The notes below the pieces were generated by a model. It was not told the DNA's origin and did no database searches. It was given only the letters and a program-made list of their open reading frames with translations. Made by a program: the position numbers and the translations under genes. 64,000 nucleotides of DNA, taken from the NCBI GenBank assembly GCA_013396655.1, contig WBMV01000138.1, forward strand, positions 454,341-518,340, read 5' to 3'. Shown one piece after another: positions 49,485 through 60,830 of the stretch (position 1 is its first letter; each line of letters opens with the position of its first letter). This DNA is from Campylorhamphus procurvoides. Its lineage: Eukaryota; Chordata; Aves; Passeriformes; Dendrocolaptidae.

Positions 49485-49905
49485 CTAAATCTCTTTCTTG
49501 ACAATAAACTGCAGTTCATCCACATCTCCAGCAGCCTGTCTTGCTTTTCCACTTCACAGTACAGTATGCTGTTTCCCACATCCACCAGATTTAACTGCTT
49601 GAAATTCATCTGCAGCTGACAGGAGGGGATGCTGCGCACATGGATGCCAGGCTTCCAGTCAATGACATAACTTGTTGTCACTTCTCTCTCTTTATAGACA
49701 ATCACAGTCAGAAAGCCACAAAATGGATATAACTCTCTGTAGGCATGCCCTTTGTAGGCTCTGGCATTTGGGCTGTCCTGGTCTCCTCTTAGCAAGAGAC
49801 AAAATAATGGTGGATGGCTTAGTTCAGTGCCATATGAATTCCGTGCTGCTTGCTTAGCTCTCTGCCACCTATTTGCAATCTGTCTTGGTAGTAAGGAGTT
49901 CATTT
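49485..49905 (-). pseudogene. best coding candidate: terminal exon of an unidentified gene or pseudogene
   Basis: On the minus strand, an acceptor in a T-rich stretch (TTTGTTTCTATTGCAAAGCAG) precedes a frame open for about 125 codons. Composition is protein-like, with many E, D, K, R and V and few stop-prone codons. Stretches include RQIANRWQRAKQAARNSYG, HPPLFCLLLRGD, FLTVIVYKEREV, SYVIDWKPGIHV and ILYCEVEKQDRLLE. After CTGCTGGAGATG (about 49527-49534) the frame turns low-quality. A shift by one base gives DVDELQFIVKKEI and then TAG at 49485-49487, as if one G had been lost. It is preceded in frame by a 46-bp exon candidate at 50084-50129. I do not recognise the family. A chance frame of this length is possible in 64 kb, but the composition argues against that. 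Confidence 0.4.
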
Positions 49906-50083
49906 CTGCTTTGCAATAGAAACAAAAACAAAGAACCTTTTGAAGTCCAAATTAGCTCTTTTCTTCCTTTGGATTTATTGTTGTTGCTGGTTTTGTTTTG
50001 CTTGTTATATTTTTCCAAGCCAAATGTTCACTGGCAGATGCTCTCATTACGCCTTGTCACAGTGTGTGGTTTTTGCAAGTCAC

Positions 50084-50129
50084 CTTTAAAGCGAAGTCCT
50101 TTAGAGCTGAATGTCTGCTCTTCATCCAC
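50084..50129 (-). pseudogene. 46-bp exon candidate upstream of the 49.5-49.9 kb exon
   Basis: On the minus strand, GGCTGTTGGTTTGCAG (acceptor) precedes GTGGATGAAGAGCAGACATT and the block ends CGCTTTAAAG before GTGACT (a non-ideal donor). It reads VDEEQTFSSKGLRFK with one base left over. The next candidate exon begins AAATGAAC, so the split codon becomes GAA and the frame continues into MNSLLPRQ. The intron would be about 178 bp, short but ordinary for birds. No further upstream exon could be linked with confidence. Confidence 0.35.
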
Positions 50130-51180
50130 CTGCAAACCAACAGCCAGGCTTAACAGATGGCCTGTGAAACAGGCTGCAAAAAACCAAAAAAAGCTGTGTT
50201 TGTCATGCTATTATGGGAATCGAAGACCCTGGGTCAGGAACTGTTTGCCGCTTCAGAGAGCAAACAGAACATTATCACTACAAGCAGGAACTGCAGCAGC
50301 ATCAAGTATGAGACTGCCCATTCCCTGCACGACTGGCAGCAATGAGGGAAACTGAATCTTCAGGCTCCGACACAGAAAAAATCCCAGTAAATAGCAAACT
50401 GCATGGCAGTAGCTCATCTATTTTCCAGTCCGATCTTGCACAGGCTGCTGGGCTCAAGCCTGGATGAGAAGATTGCCATTTCACAGAAGGGCAACTAAGA
50501 AGAGATGAGTTGGCCTTTCCCCTTTTGAGGTACGCACACAACTTTATCTTAGGGCATATTCACCAGGCACCCAGCATTCTCTACTCTGCTGAGGTGACAG
50601 TGAATGGTAGTTTGCATGCACTGGGACCATCCGAGGTCTCTCCTGGGCAAGACAGGCTCTTCACGTTTAAAAGCAACTTCCTCCTTAGAAGTCCCAGTTA
50701 CCTGGAGCTTCTTATTAAACAGGCTTTGGTTTTAGCAGCTTTTGAAAAAGATCTTGCTGATTTGTTTTCTGTGAACTACAGCAATCAGTCTTAGGATGGA
50801 CTTATTAAGAGTTCTTTGTTGTGCCACAGGGACTGACTGATTCAGTGTAAGCACTAAGAAATACAGCTACTCCTCTGCAACGAGATTTTGTACCCATGCT
50901 TTGGCTTCTTCTCTTTGGAGAATGCACACAAACATTTTAAAAAACCCCAGACAAGCCCCATGGCCAGTGCAAAGTGTTCATTGCAGAATGGGCTAAAGAA
51001 AACTTTTTCCCTACAAGATCTCCTGAGTGTGCTCTCCCCAGGCACAGACAGTATGTAAAGGCACATCACCAAACTAGATATGTGCTTTTGGATTAAACTC
51101 AGGATGGGATCCCAATCCTATAAGTTGCCTCATATAGGTATGCTGCTGTCCCTGTCCAGAGCCCATTGCAGCATCAGGAC
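50130..51180. other. unique sequence upstream of the exon candidates
   Basis: A further weak exon-like block on the minus strand (about 50693-50759) lies between TTCACAG and CCAG/GTAACT. Its phase does not fit the 50084-50129 candidate, so it is not called. Otherwise nothing is recognised. Confidence 0.4.
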
Positions 51181-51586
51181 TGTGAGAAAAATCTCTTTTA
51201 TTAAATTTAGAAAAATGGCAAACATTTGCGAAACAAAAGAAATATAATGAACAGGAAAATTTAATTACAACATGTGTTGGGTGCCCAGGTCACACAGGAT
51301 CCCCAGAAGCACACCTTCCAATTCAAAAACCCCATTTTTAAAGGTTTTCAAGGTCCCACCCCACTTACATAAGCAGAGAGGCATTCCCTTTCCTCAGATT
51401 GGTTCTGCCATGTCCCACCCCATGCCAGGGGTGGAGTTTTGGGGAAGACAGCAGCCCCCATCTGCCCGCATGGCCCACCACCTGGCTAAGGCTGTTCCAG
51501 TTATATTTCTAGTTAATATGTGATTGCCCTATTCCCGAACGCTTAAACCCTGGCACACATTCCAAAATTGGACTGGATGCCTTACA
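51181..51586 (-). mobile_element. solo LTR of an endogenous retrovirus (antisense)
   Basis: Termini TGTGAG (51181) and CTTACA (ending 51586) are near-perfect inverted repeats. On the minus strand the order is a U3-like part, TTTAAAAAT (plus about 51334-51342) as a TATA-like box, then GGATCCTGTGTGACCTGGGC, and AATAAA (plus 51197-51202) close to the 3' end CTCACA. No internal coding sequence, primer-binding site or polypurine tract adjoins it, and no target-site duplication was evident. The ends are therefore provisional and the family is unnamed. Confidence 0.55.
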
Positions 51587-54444
51587 ACTTCCGTGGAACA
51601 CCTATAAGCTAGTAACAAACAAAAACAAAAAATAAACTTCTGGTTAGTAACCCTCGTTCAATTTATTTGCTTGTAATATAACTGGGGTTTCTATCTCTCA
51701 TAGGACCTCCTTGCACAGCAAGATGAACAATTTCGGGGAGTAGGCCTAGAACAGTTGTCACTATCTGTGTCACAGTTTGAGGACTTGGAGGCAGAACATC
51801 CTCCCTGTTCCACAAATTGGTCTCAATCTCAACCACCCCATACCCAGCCCACCCTGTGCACCTTCTTAACTCTAAATGACGCTGTTAATTTTTTTAGCAA
51901 ACGTTCACAGGCCTCGTACTTCCTTCGCCTGGGTCTTTGCACTGCAGATGAATTTAGATCAGGTCCCTGCCATGACCAATGAGTCAAGCTAACTACTGCT
52001 GCCCACCCTGGACTTCACTGTTGTCAGCCTGCTGCCTACATGGGAGCCTCTTTTGGCCAGATGCTGATGTTTTTGTTCATGGCCTTTTCCTCTTTTCAGA
52101 GTTTGTTGCAGGCACAGTGTTAATACCCACTGCTGCTACTGCACTTCCAATAGCATCTGAGTTGCTAACAACCCAAATGAAACCTTAAGGTATGCTTGTG
52201 CAGGGAAGTCCCCCAGAAAACTAAGTAAAACCACACATAGACTCATGCAAGCATACTACCATTCTCATGGAAGGTAAAGATGCCCTTCACTGTGAAACAA
52301 TATGTGTCCTCAGTGCTGAATCTGCCTGTGTTTAACTTCCCAGCAATGTGTTGACAGCATGCTCACTGTCGTCAAAAGCAGTAAGTTTGTCATCTACAGA
52401 CATTAGTTACTAATGGCAGTGATTTCTTCTTCCCTGATGCTGATGTTCATCCAACCACATGCAGCCTGAGGCTGTGGCAAAGCAGTGTTCCTTCCTGACT
52501 GCCCAAACAGAGCAGCACCCACACCAACTGAAACACCCCCATTGAGTTCCTCAGATAAATTAGTGCAGAGCAATGGCCCAGAGTTGTTTGCTGAACTAAA
52601 GACCTGCATCCCTCTCCTTCCATGTCTCCACGCTCATCTCTGGTCTGAACAACTCCTATTCATCCTTTTGCACACCCCTCTGGGGTATCCTAGCACACGG
52701 TTTACACCATGGATGTTTAAATTAATACCTCTGTGTCACTCACACCTCACCAGCCTGACTTACTAAGGCAGTGTGAAAGTGGAGGTGCTCAAGATGTGAG
52801 TCAGGAGGCTGATTTCTATTTCTATGCTCTCTCCAGGGACAGAAAGGTAGGCACCTTCCAAGAACAAACTAGAGGAAAGGCATGACTGGAGGCACTTCTG
52901 CTCTCTCCTGTCAGGATACTCAGGGTGCTTTAAAAATAAGCACTGGAAGAGGACCGAATTTATCGTTTTATCATCAGTAACATCATGAGGGTTGTGGCTC
53001 CATTCCGTTCCAGGAAATAAGTGTCTTTTTAGACCTACCTTACTAATGAGGTGGAGTTGTCTAAGAACCATCATTACTGCCAGTTTCTCAGCCAGTGGAA
53101 ACTGCAGCAATTCTTTGTGTGCTCCACTTTACCCTTGCTAAAAGACTCCTTTATGACCCTAGACAGCTGAAAGAGACTTCATAATGTCCTTCCCTTGATT
53201 AGGCACTCCTCTTGAAAAGCAAGGTTAAGTGTTTATGAGCAACATAGGGCTATTTCTCACACTTCATACTTCATGGCTTCCTGGACACAGCCAGAGGGAG
53301 CAATAAAGGCAAGGACCCTACTGGAAGCATTCCTTCCTGCAGCAGGGACTATACATAGAACATCGTGCATGGACAGACACACAGAGTCCCACTGATAGTG
53401 CTGTCCCTGTTCTTTGTTATGGGACAAGTGACAGTCTCAGACAGTTCCAGCACATGGGACTTGCAAGATCCTGTTTGTCCCTCTGCAGAAACCACTGCCA
53501 GAGATGGGGGCTGAGTTGACAAGATTTGCAAAAAAACACCCCTATGAATTTCAGTTTCTCCAATATGTTCCTAAGCACTGACATTTTAAGAGGCTCTAGT
53601 GAGTAAAAATAACTTATTTTAGGTCTATTACTATGAAAATGGGAAGCCACTTTATTGACTGATAAATAAAATCATATGCCTTTTGATAGCATCTGGCAAC
53701 CAAGGCATAGACATTTTTGCTAAGGGTATAGAAGTTAAATTGCACTACCCATAACTGTGTTTTATTTTCCTGGTAGTACACAGTAAAAGATTAAGATCTA
53801 ATAGTTGAACTTTATAAAAGGGGCCCACAATCAAATGTCAACATGGAATTTTATCAAGCAATTTTAAAGCTGCTAGTATTTAAAGACCTACTTTTGTGGC
53901 TGTCATTTTTATTCTGAGGTGGTTTACTTTGTCTTTTTAATGATATGACTATAAAATGGAGATGAAAACAAAGATGAAAATTAGACAGTGTTTCTCTTTA
54001 AATTTGCTCAATATAATTACAAAAAAGATACTGTGTGCTGCATGTGCATGTGGGTCAGAGTGAGTTTTGGGGGTTTATTTTTCTCATAGGGGATAGATCA
54101 AAATCCAAGAAAGAAAACTGCAAAAGGAATGGGAAAATTACAACAATAGTGTTCACAGGGCCATGCTCAGTTTGAATCAGGAAACTACATCAGAAAGAGA
54201 CCATTCCATTGCTGACTATGCAATGGAAGAGAACAGGAAGGTCAAGAATTTTGTTGGAGACACTGCTTGTTGACAACAAACAGAAAATACACTTTGCCTT
54301 TCAGGATCATTCTACAGTGTCATTCCAGATGTACTTTTCAAGGCGTCATTCAGATGCTCTAAATATTCACAAAGAGAAGGGTTCCATCCCACTGTTCATG
54401 CTCTACACATCCTCACAGCTCCACCTACACCACACAAGTCACAG
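51587..54444. other. unique sequence, no supported gene
   Basis: A minus-strand stretch at about 53036-53101 lies between an acceptor-like TTGCTGCAG and a strong donor AGTAAG/GTAGGT and reads PLAEKLAVMMVLRQLHLISK. It is the only exon-like block here and is too short to call. The rest has no recognised element. Confidence 0.4.
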
Positions 54445-55561
54445 AAGAAAAAGGCAGGAATTGGGAGAATGAAGAACCTCCTTCTTGATGAGAGGATCAG
54501 GTTCAAGATCATCTAAGGAACATAGTGGGTCCTGAGGGAACCAACAGGTGAAGTGGTTTACTCACTATCCATAATATTTGAGAAGTTATGGCAGTCCAGT
54601 GAACTTCCTCAGGGGTTGATATCGGGACTGGCACTGTTTAACACCTTTGTCAGCAACACAGACAAGTGGGTTTGAGCGCACACTCAGCAGGTTTGATGAT
54701 GACACCAAGCTCTGGGGTGTGGTCAACACACTGGAGGGAAGGGATGCCATCCAGAGGGACATGGACAAGCTTGAAAGGCGGGCCTGTGCAAACCTCATGA
54801 GATTCAACTTGTCAAAGTGCAAGGTCCTGCACCTGGGTCAGGGCAATTCCAAGCACAAATACAGGCTGGGCAGAGAATGAATTGAGAGATGCCTTGAGGA
54901 AGAAGACTTGGACGTGTCAGTCGGTGAGTTTGGGCAATGTGTGCTGGGCCCAGAAAACTGACCACATCCAAGGCTGCATCAAAATCAACATGGCCAGAAG
55001 GTCAAGGGAGGTGATTCTACTCCTTTTAAGTGCTCTCATAAGACTGGAGTACTGCATCCACTCCTGAGGACTCCAGTATAAGTAGGACAAGGACCTGTTG
55101 TAGCAAGTACAGAGACCACAGAGATGATCAAAGGGCTGGAGAACCTCTCCTGTGACAACAGGCTGAGAGAATTGGAGTTGTCAAGCCTGGAGAAGAGAAG
55201 ACCTTCTAGCAGTGTTCCAGTACTTGAAGGAGGTCTGCTAAAGGGCTGGAGAGGGACCTTTAAACAGGGGCATAGAGTTACAGGACAAGGGGGAATGGCT
55301 TTAAACAGAAAGACGGTAGGTTTAGATTAGATGATAGGAAGAAACACTTTACTGTGAGGGTGATGAGACACTGGCACAGGTTACCCAGAGCAGCTGTGGA
55401 TGCCACTTCCCTGTAAGACTCCAAGGCCAGGCTGGATGGGGCTTTGAGCAATCTCATCTACTGGAATGTGTCCCTGCACATGGCAGAGGGGTTGTAACTA
55501 GCTGATATTAGAAGTCCTTTCCAACAAAAACACATTCTATATATGATTTTATGATTCCATG
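54445..55561 (+). mobile_element. CR1 LINE, longest sense copy, with a large internal deletion in pol
   Basis: Begins in the endonuclease/reverse-transcriptase linker (GGGTCCTGAGGGAACC, CATAATATTTGAGAAGTTAT, GGCAGTCCAGTGAA). At about 54602 it jumps to CCTCAGGGGTTGATATCGGG in the palm domain, omitting several hundred bases found in intact copies. It then carries RFDDDTKLWGVVNTLEGRDA (catalytic F/YADD preserved as FDDD) and MRFNLSKCKVLHLGQGNS. Next are RRSREVILLL (about 55000), the RLRELELSSLEKRRPS-like stretch (about 55160) and the 3' tail ATGGGGCTTTGAGCAATCTC, GTCCTTTCCAACA and TGATTTTATGATTCC. Stops and frameshifts make it non-functional. Confidence 0.93.
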
Positions 55562-58500
55562 ACAAAAAGAGAGTTCTCTGCAACCATCTAAACCTTCTCA
55601 AATGCATTTAGAGTTTTATTAAGCAAGCCTTTGCACACTGACAAAAGAGTTCAGATTTTGCATTCATAAGGTTAAGATATTGCTACCAATAAAAAAATAA
55701 ATTACTGAGGAATTACATTTAGACCAAAACCGACTGAATTTATTACCCTCTGAATCTGTTCAATATAAAAGGAAGCAATACAGAAGTTTAAGGAGAAGAG
55801 TTGGCAAAGAAACTTCTCTTTCTTTTTAATGGTACAACAAAGAGCAAACCATGCTCAAATAGTATCTGAAATCTGAAGATGTAAATGAAGAGGGCCTCTA
55901 AGTAGAGAACTCATGTACAGAAAATGGCAAGTTGTACAGTAAGTGGTATAATGCAAATAGGTCAGAGATAACTATGCATTTAATGAGAGCACCAGACTGG
56001 GAAAGATTCTATGGGAGATCTGCCTTCTGTTAAACTTTATGCTCTTTAGCCAACAGGTTTTATTCCAAATCTACCAATGTCCTTTCCACTGATGTACCCA
56101 GTAGGCTCCAGATTTCCTTCCCTATGGGCTCATCTGCACCTACTCCATCCACATTCAACCTCCTTCACTTGCCAAAGACTGTCAGAAAGACCTGTAGACC
56201 ACATCCCGTAGGGTCAGGAGGATGAAAAGCATTATTAGAGACTTGCTTGTATGGGCTCTCATGGTGACCCCACAGGCCGTGATAGGGGCTGTTCCTTGAA
56301 AGAAAGGGAGCTGGGTTCCCAGGGTGATAGCAAGACAGGGCAGTGTCCTCACCAACCAGGGTGCAGTACCACAGTGCCTGAACACAGAGAGTAGAGCAAG
56401 CCAAGCGACATTACCCAAGGTAATGCCACAGTCTAGTGATCCCCAGACAGGTCTATGCTGAAGAGGCAGACTGATGGTCAAGCTAGGAAGCCACATCAAC
56501 AAAGCAACAGAAAGGTCAGCAAGGTCCAGAGCCAGGTGTACCTACAGCACAGCTCAGGCAAGGACTGCAGGCAAGAACCTGACTTGCCAAGGAGAGAAGA
56601 TGCCAAAGAAGCTGCCTTCTTTTCTTTCTCACATCTTGGTTTCCCAGTTCAACCCAGGTTACAGCAGTACCAGTTGGCCTTAAGCACGACTGCCAAACCC
56701 CTCACAGGGCTGGAGGATTAAGTTGCAAGCTGTGGTGTGGCCAGAGGCCCAAATCCTGCTGAGACAAGCACCACACAGCTCCACTGCTCCTCTTTCCATA
56801 GATGAGCTTGTGCACCAAAGTTTTCAGGCCCTTTCGGCACAAGTGCCAAACCTAGACACTTACTGGACACAGCATTTCTGTAACCTCTCCTTTGCTACTC
56901 TCTAGCAATCCAGCAAGGCATTTTTAGGAGAGGTGTACTGATCGGATCATGAGATGATATTTGTTCGATACCTCAAACCTGGCTGATGCTCTCCTCACCA
57001 CTTATCTTCAGTGCCAGCTGCCACAGCCATGACATTACTCTGGCCTCCCCCTGGGCATTGAAAATTCCACTGGCTGCCTACCCACCCTCTATCAGCTGAG
57101 CACTGCTGGCACATATGTAATGAGAAAGATGGGAACCAAATCACTGGCAGAACACCGAGAGAAATTTCTCATTGGTGGGTGTCCCATTCCTGTTGTTCCT
57201 GTCTTCTCATATTTGAGTGATGATGTTGGGCTGCCCAGTAAGGAGAAAGAGAGCAGCTTCCCAGAGTGTCCTCACACTTCAGTCTTCATGTTAAGCTCTC
57301 CAGCTCTTTCCATCTCACAAAGGAAATCTGCAGGGTCTCAATCTCATTTTGTCTCAGGCAGCTTGTGGACAAAGCAATCACAGCTACTTTCTGTAGGGGA
57401 AAGCTGTTTCTGACAGAGAAAGCTGCTCACTGATCTCTGCTGAAACTCTCTGAGACTGACATCCCACTGTCTCAGAAAGGCAGAAGCCTGAAGAAAGAGA
57501 AAGTTATGGGAAGACCCAATCACTACAGGGTCAGCTTCAAGGAGTTGTGTTGTCCTCCTGCACCTCTGCTCCCATTTCCAGAGATAGCTCCTTACATTTT
57601 AGCTTTCACCTTCAGGGACAGCCAGCAAAACCAATTTGAAGGACCAGTGACACACAGCTTCTCACTCCATTGGTCTTACATAGAAGACATGTCTTTGAGC
57701 CAGTGCAAGCGCTATAGTCATGGGCCTAGGAAGGATATGATGGAGCTTGGCTGCACCCAGGGCACATACTGCAAAATGAAGTGTGTCAGGTGTGCTGGAA
57801 AACCAATACAGCTCCAATGGGAGATCAAAGTCAACACAGAGCGTGACCCCTTCCCACATCCTTCACACAGCACGTCTTATCACAGCTCCCTTGAACACTG
57901 CAGCAGCCTTGTTTAATGGCAGCATAATCCAAAGCACTCTAACTTGCTCTGATTGTATATTGCTGGTGGAAAACAGAAAAAATTAAATCTAAGGTGTCTA
58001 AAAGAGCTCATTTCACATCAATATATTTTGACATTGCAAAAAATAATTTTCCACAGAAAATTCCCAACCAGTGTCTGCAGCATGGTTAAATTCATTCTGC
58101 CAGTCTATAACAGTGAGAAGCACTTGCTTCTTCCAAGAAAAGTGCAGAAATCCTATAGGACAGATTAACCAGACATCACATTTTTCCCTGATCACCACTG
58201 CTCAGCTCACATGGTGCCTAGCACAGAGGCTAGTGGCATTTCTGGATCCTTTTACAAAACTTAAGCACAACTCTTCCATGGTTGTTAACTACCTGGTTTG
58301 CTTCATAGGCACTAACAAAGCAGGTGCTGTTCATAACTGTCCTCTCAGGTGGAGCTGTTTTTGAGAACTCCCTTTTGTCTGCAGAAAGGGCCTTGAAGCA
58401 TTAGCTTACTGCCAGCAATCAAAAACTTCCTCAAGCTTTTATTAATCTCTCACTTGTACAGGCAGTGGATGGCACAGGCTCTATGAGCAGTCCCAAATGC

Positions 58501-59727
58501 TCCTTCCCAGACAAAGATGTTATTGTTCATTCACACACACACTAAACTCTCCAAATACAAAGAGCACAGACTTTTTTTTTTCTCATGACAGATTTCTCTC
58601 CATTACAATCCAGTTGTAATCTTTTCTCTAGTAAGCTGATTATCTGCTGTTAAAGGGGGAAAAGCTGAATGAAGATACATGCACTACCTTTCAGGACAAG
58701 TATTCAAATTGCTGTTAAACAGGCCTTATTTCTTTCAGGGAAAAATCATTAAGCCCTGATTGATTCTTCACTTTTGTCTCCACAGAACTGGCCTAGCCAT
58801 GTTTTAGGCAATGGATTTCAGCAGATAACATACGTGTGGCTCTTCAGCCTCTGCCCAAACTGTAGGGAGACATCAAGTGGCTGGGACTTTCTTTGCTGCC
58901 CTCAGCCTGGGTTCCACATGTACTTCACATGGGAAAGCAGCATTACAAAGCTAGCACTGCCTAGTGTGTTTGTGTAAAGCACCCAGGTCTGCTTGGTTTA
59001 AATTTTATTCAGGACATATTTTTCTGCTCTCTGTGGGAGAACACAGACTGGGGCTGTCAGATCAAAGTCTCACCAGTGCTGAATAGCTGGGTACCTGCCT
59101 GACAGAGAAGCTCCATCAAGTGGTGAATGGGATTTTCAAACACAGAGAGTACAGATTTATCCTCCTTCTTACTGGAAGACCTGCAGAATGTGCTGCATTG
59201 CAGACACAGACCTACATTGCAGCATAAATATGTTTCACTGTGTCTTGCACTTGCTTCTTCATTGTTTGTGTTAGGACTGATCCTGAATACAAAAAACAGT
59301 GTTCATCTGAAAAGCAATCCTTGACAGCTGCCAACCTGAGACAGGCTCTCACTGTGAGCCCTAATTTGGCCATCTGAATGACTTTTTAGCAGTTCTAAAC
59401 GTCTGCAGCTTCACCTGTTGAGCTCATATCACTCAACCTCTGCTGCTGAGACAATCGCTTCCCTCTTTTCAAATCAACAGTGGTTTGCTTCCTTAAGGGT
59501 GACTTAAAAGGAGGAAAAGCATCTGTAATCCACAGCTGCAAGTGTTCTCATCCGTGAACTGGATAGAGACTTGCTAACTACTCTTAGTTGACCACTGTGG
59601 TTGCTGGTGTCTAACAGAGAGTTCACAAGTTCATTTCCAGGGTGTTTTCCATAGACCTCTTGCACAACAGACTTTAGTCCACAGCAGAAACCTCCAGTAC
59701 TGCTGAAAGTCAAGCGTTTAGCAACAC
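55562..59727. other. unique sequence, no supported gene
   Basis: Over 4 kb with no recognised transposon. The longest frame (57506-57916, plus) has no recognisable domain. A CA-rich patch lies at about 58531-58541. Confidence 0.5.
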
Positions 59728-59857
59728 GGACCCAAGATTTGCTTAGTGGTTAAAGCATGGTGCTAATAACACCGAGGTTGTGGGTTTGATCTACATATGG
59801 GCCATCCACTTAATAGTTGGACTCTATGGGTCCTTTCCAACTCAGAACATTCTGTGA
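59728..59857 (+). mobile_element. tRNA-Ile-derived SINE with CR1 tail (TguSINE1-like)
   Basis: The first 75 bp copy a tRNA-Ile gene: a degenerate A box (GCTTAGTGGTTAAAGCATGG), the anticodon-loop region GTGCTAATAACACC and a B box GGGTTTGATCT (canonical GGTTCGANTCC). They end in ATGGGCCA. This is fused to a CR1-type 3' tail: TAGTTGGACT, GGGTCCTTTCCAACTCAGAA and CATTCTGTGA. Such a fusion lets the CR1 machinery mobilise the RNA. The tail lacks about 10 bp present in the consensus I remember. The degenerate boxes and missing canonical stem pairing rule out a working tRNA gene. TguSINE1 is known from songbirds. Confidence 0.88.
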
Positions 59858-60776
59858 ATAAGTGTCTGCCCAAGCCTGTGGCTCTGCCCAGGCAGTTTCC
59901 AATGTGATAAGATATATTTAACTAGATTGGCCTCCAAACAGCTAGCAGAACTTATACTCCTGAGCTCCATCTGAGGAGATGGAAAGGATGGAAGGTTTGT
60001 TCATTTCAAAATGAATAGAAGACCTGCAAGGTAAAACATGGAGAGGTCTTTACATACCCCATCCCCTATAAATCTCTGCGCAGAAGCTGATAGTGCTGCT
60101 GGCAGATAAACTGAATAATGTCACAGTTCTGCTCCTCAGCCCAGCCAGTAATTTCTTCTTCACTTCTTTCTTTTCTAGAAATATATGGTAACCAGATTTT
60201 CTTCAAGTCTTCCAGACCACTTTCATATTCAATGGAAATTCAAAAGTTATTTATGGTAGAAAATAGGAAAAAAACAGATACAACTGCATGAGCCTTAATC
60301 CCTTTGAAAAACCAATTACTTCTGCAGTGGAGGCGCAAGTGGGGTGCTGGTGAGCTACAGAGCATCTGGCAGATCCAGTTGGCATTATTCCAGGAAGCCA
60401 TAGTAGCAATTGCTGGATTGTGCTGTGTGGACAAAGGTCTGGCCCTAAATAATGGAAGCAAAAAGTGATGATGAAGAAATCCATCTCATGCACCAAATGG
60501 CATGAAAATCAAATACCAGGTACTGTGTTTTTATTTCTTCAGTAAAAAGGAAAATATAATTATAACCTTGGTTTATGCATAAGAAGTCTTTGGTGGGTTT
60601 TTTTTTGTTTGAATTGAAAAAGTCCCCACAGTTACCCCGTTTTCAAAGCCTCTAGTAACCCACACCAACAGTGAGAGAGAGAAGGTAATGACTCTGCAAA
60701 TTCCCTTGCGGAGAAGAGAGCAGACTTTGTAACCCTAGACTTGCAATAAACATCTCCTACTCACAGAAAAAAACAA
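59858..60776. other. unique sequence, nothing recognised
   Basis: No supported element. Confidence 0.5.
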
Positions 60777-60830
60777 ACATGAGGGTTCTCAAATCTTTTT
60801 GAGAACACATGAGGGTGTGCAAATCTTTTA
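60777..60830. repeat. 24-bp direct repeat with embedded 9-bp hairpin
   Basis: ACATGAGGG...CAAATCTTTT occurs at 60777-60800 and again at 60807-60830 (period 30, about 20/24 identical). Inside it GTTCTCAAA (60785-60793) pairs perfectly with TTTGAGAAC (60798-60806) around a 4-nt loop. The hairpin occupies the first unit and the spacer. Confidence 0.85.

Noticed and set aside
51755..51982. 75-codon plus-strand frame as remaining retroviral internal sequence
   Set aside because: It lies next to the 51.2 kb LTR but shows no recognisable retroviral motif, and the LTR is on the opposite strand.
54647..54880. Active reverse transcriptase
   Set aside because: The FDDD motif survives, but the copy lacks the N-terminal part of the domain and hits stops soon after.
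59735..59803. Functional tRNA-Ile gene
   Set aside because: Degenerate A and B boxes, disrupted stems and a fused CR1 tail show it is a SINE head, not a tRNA gene.
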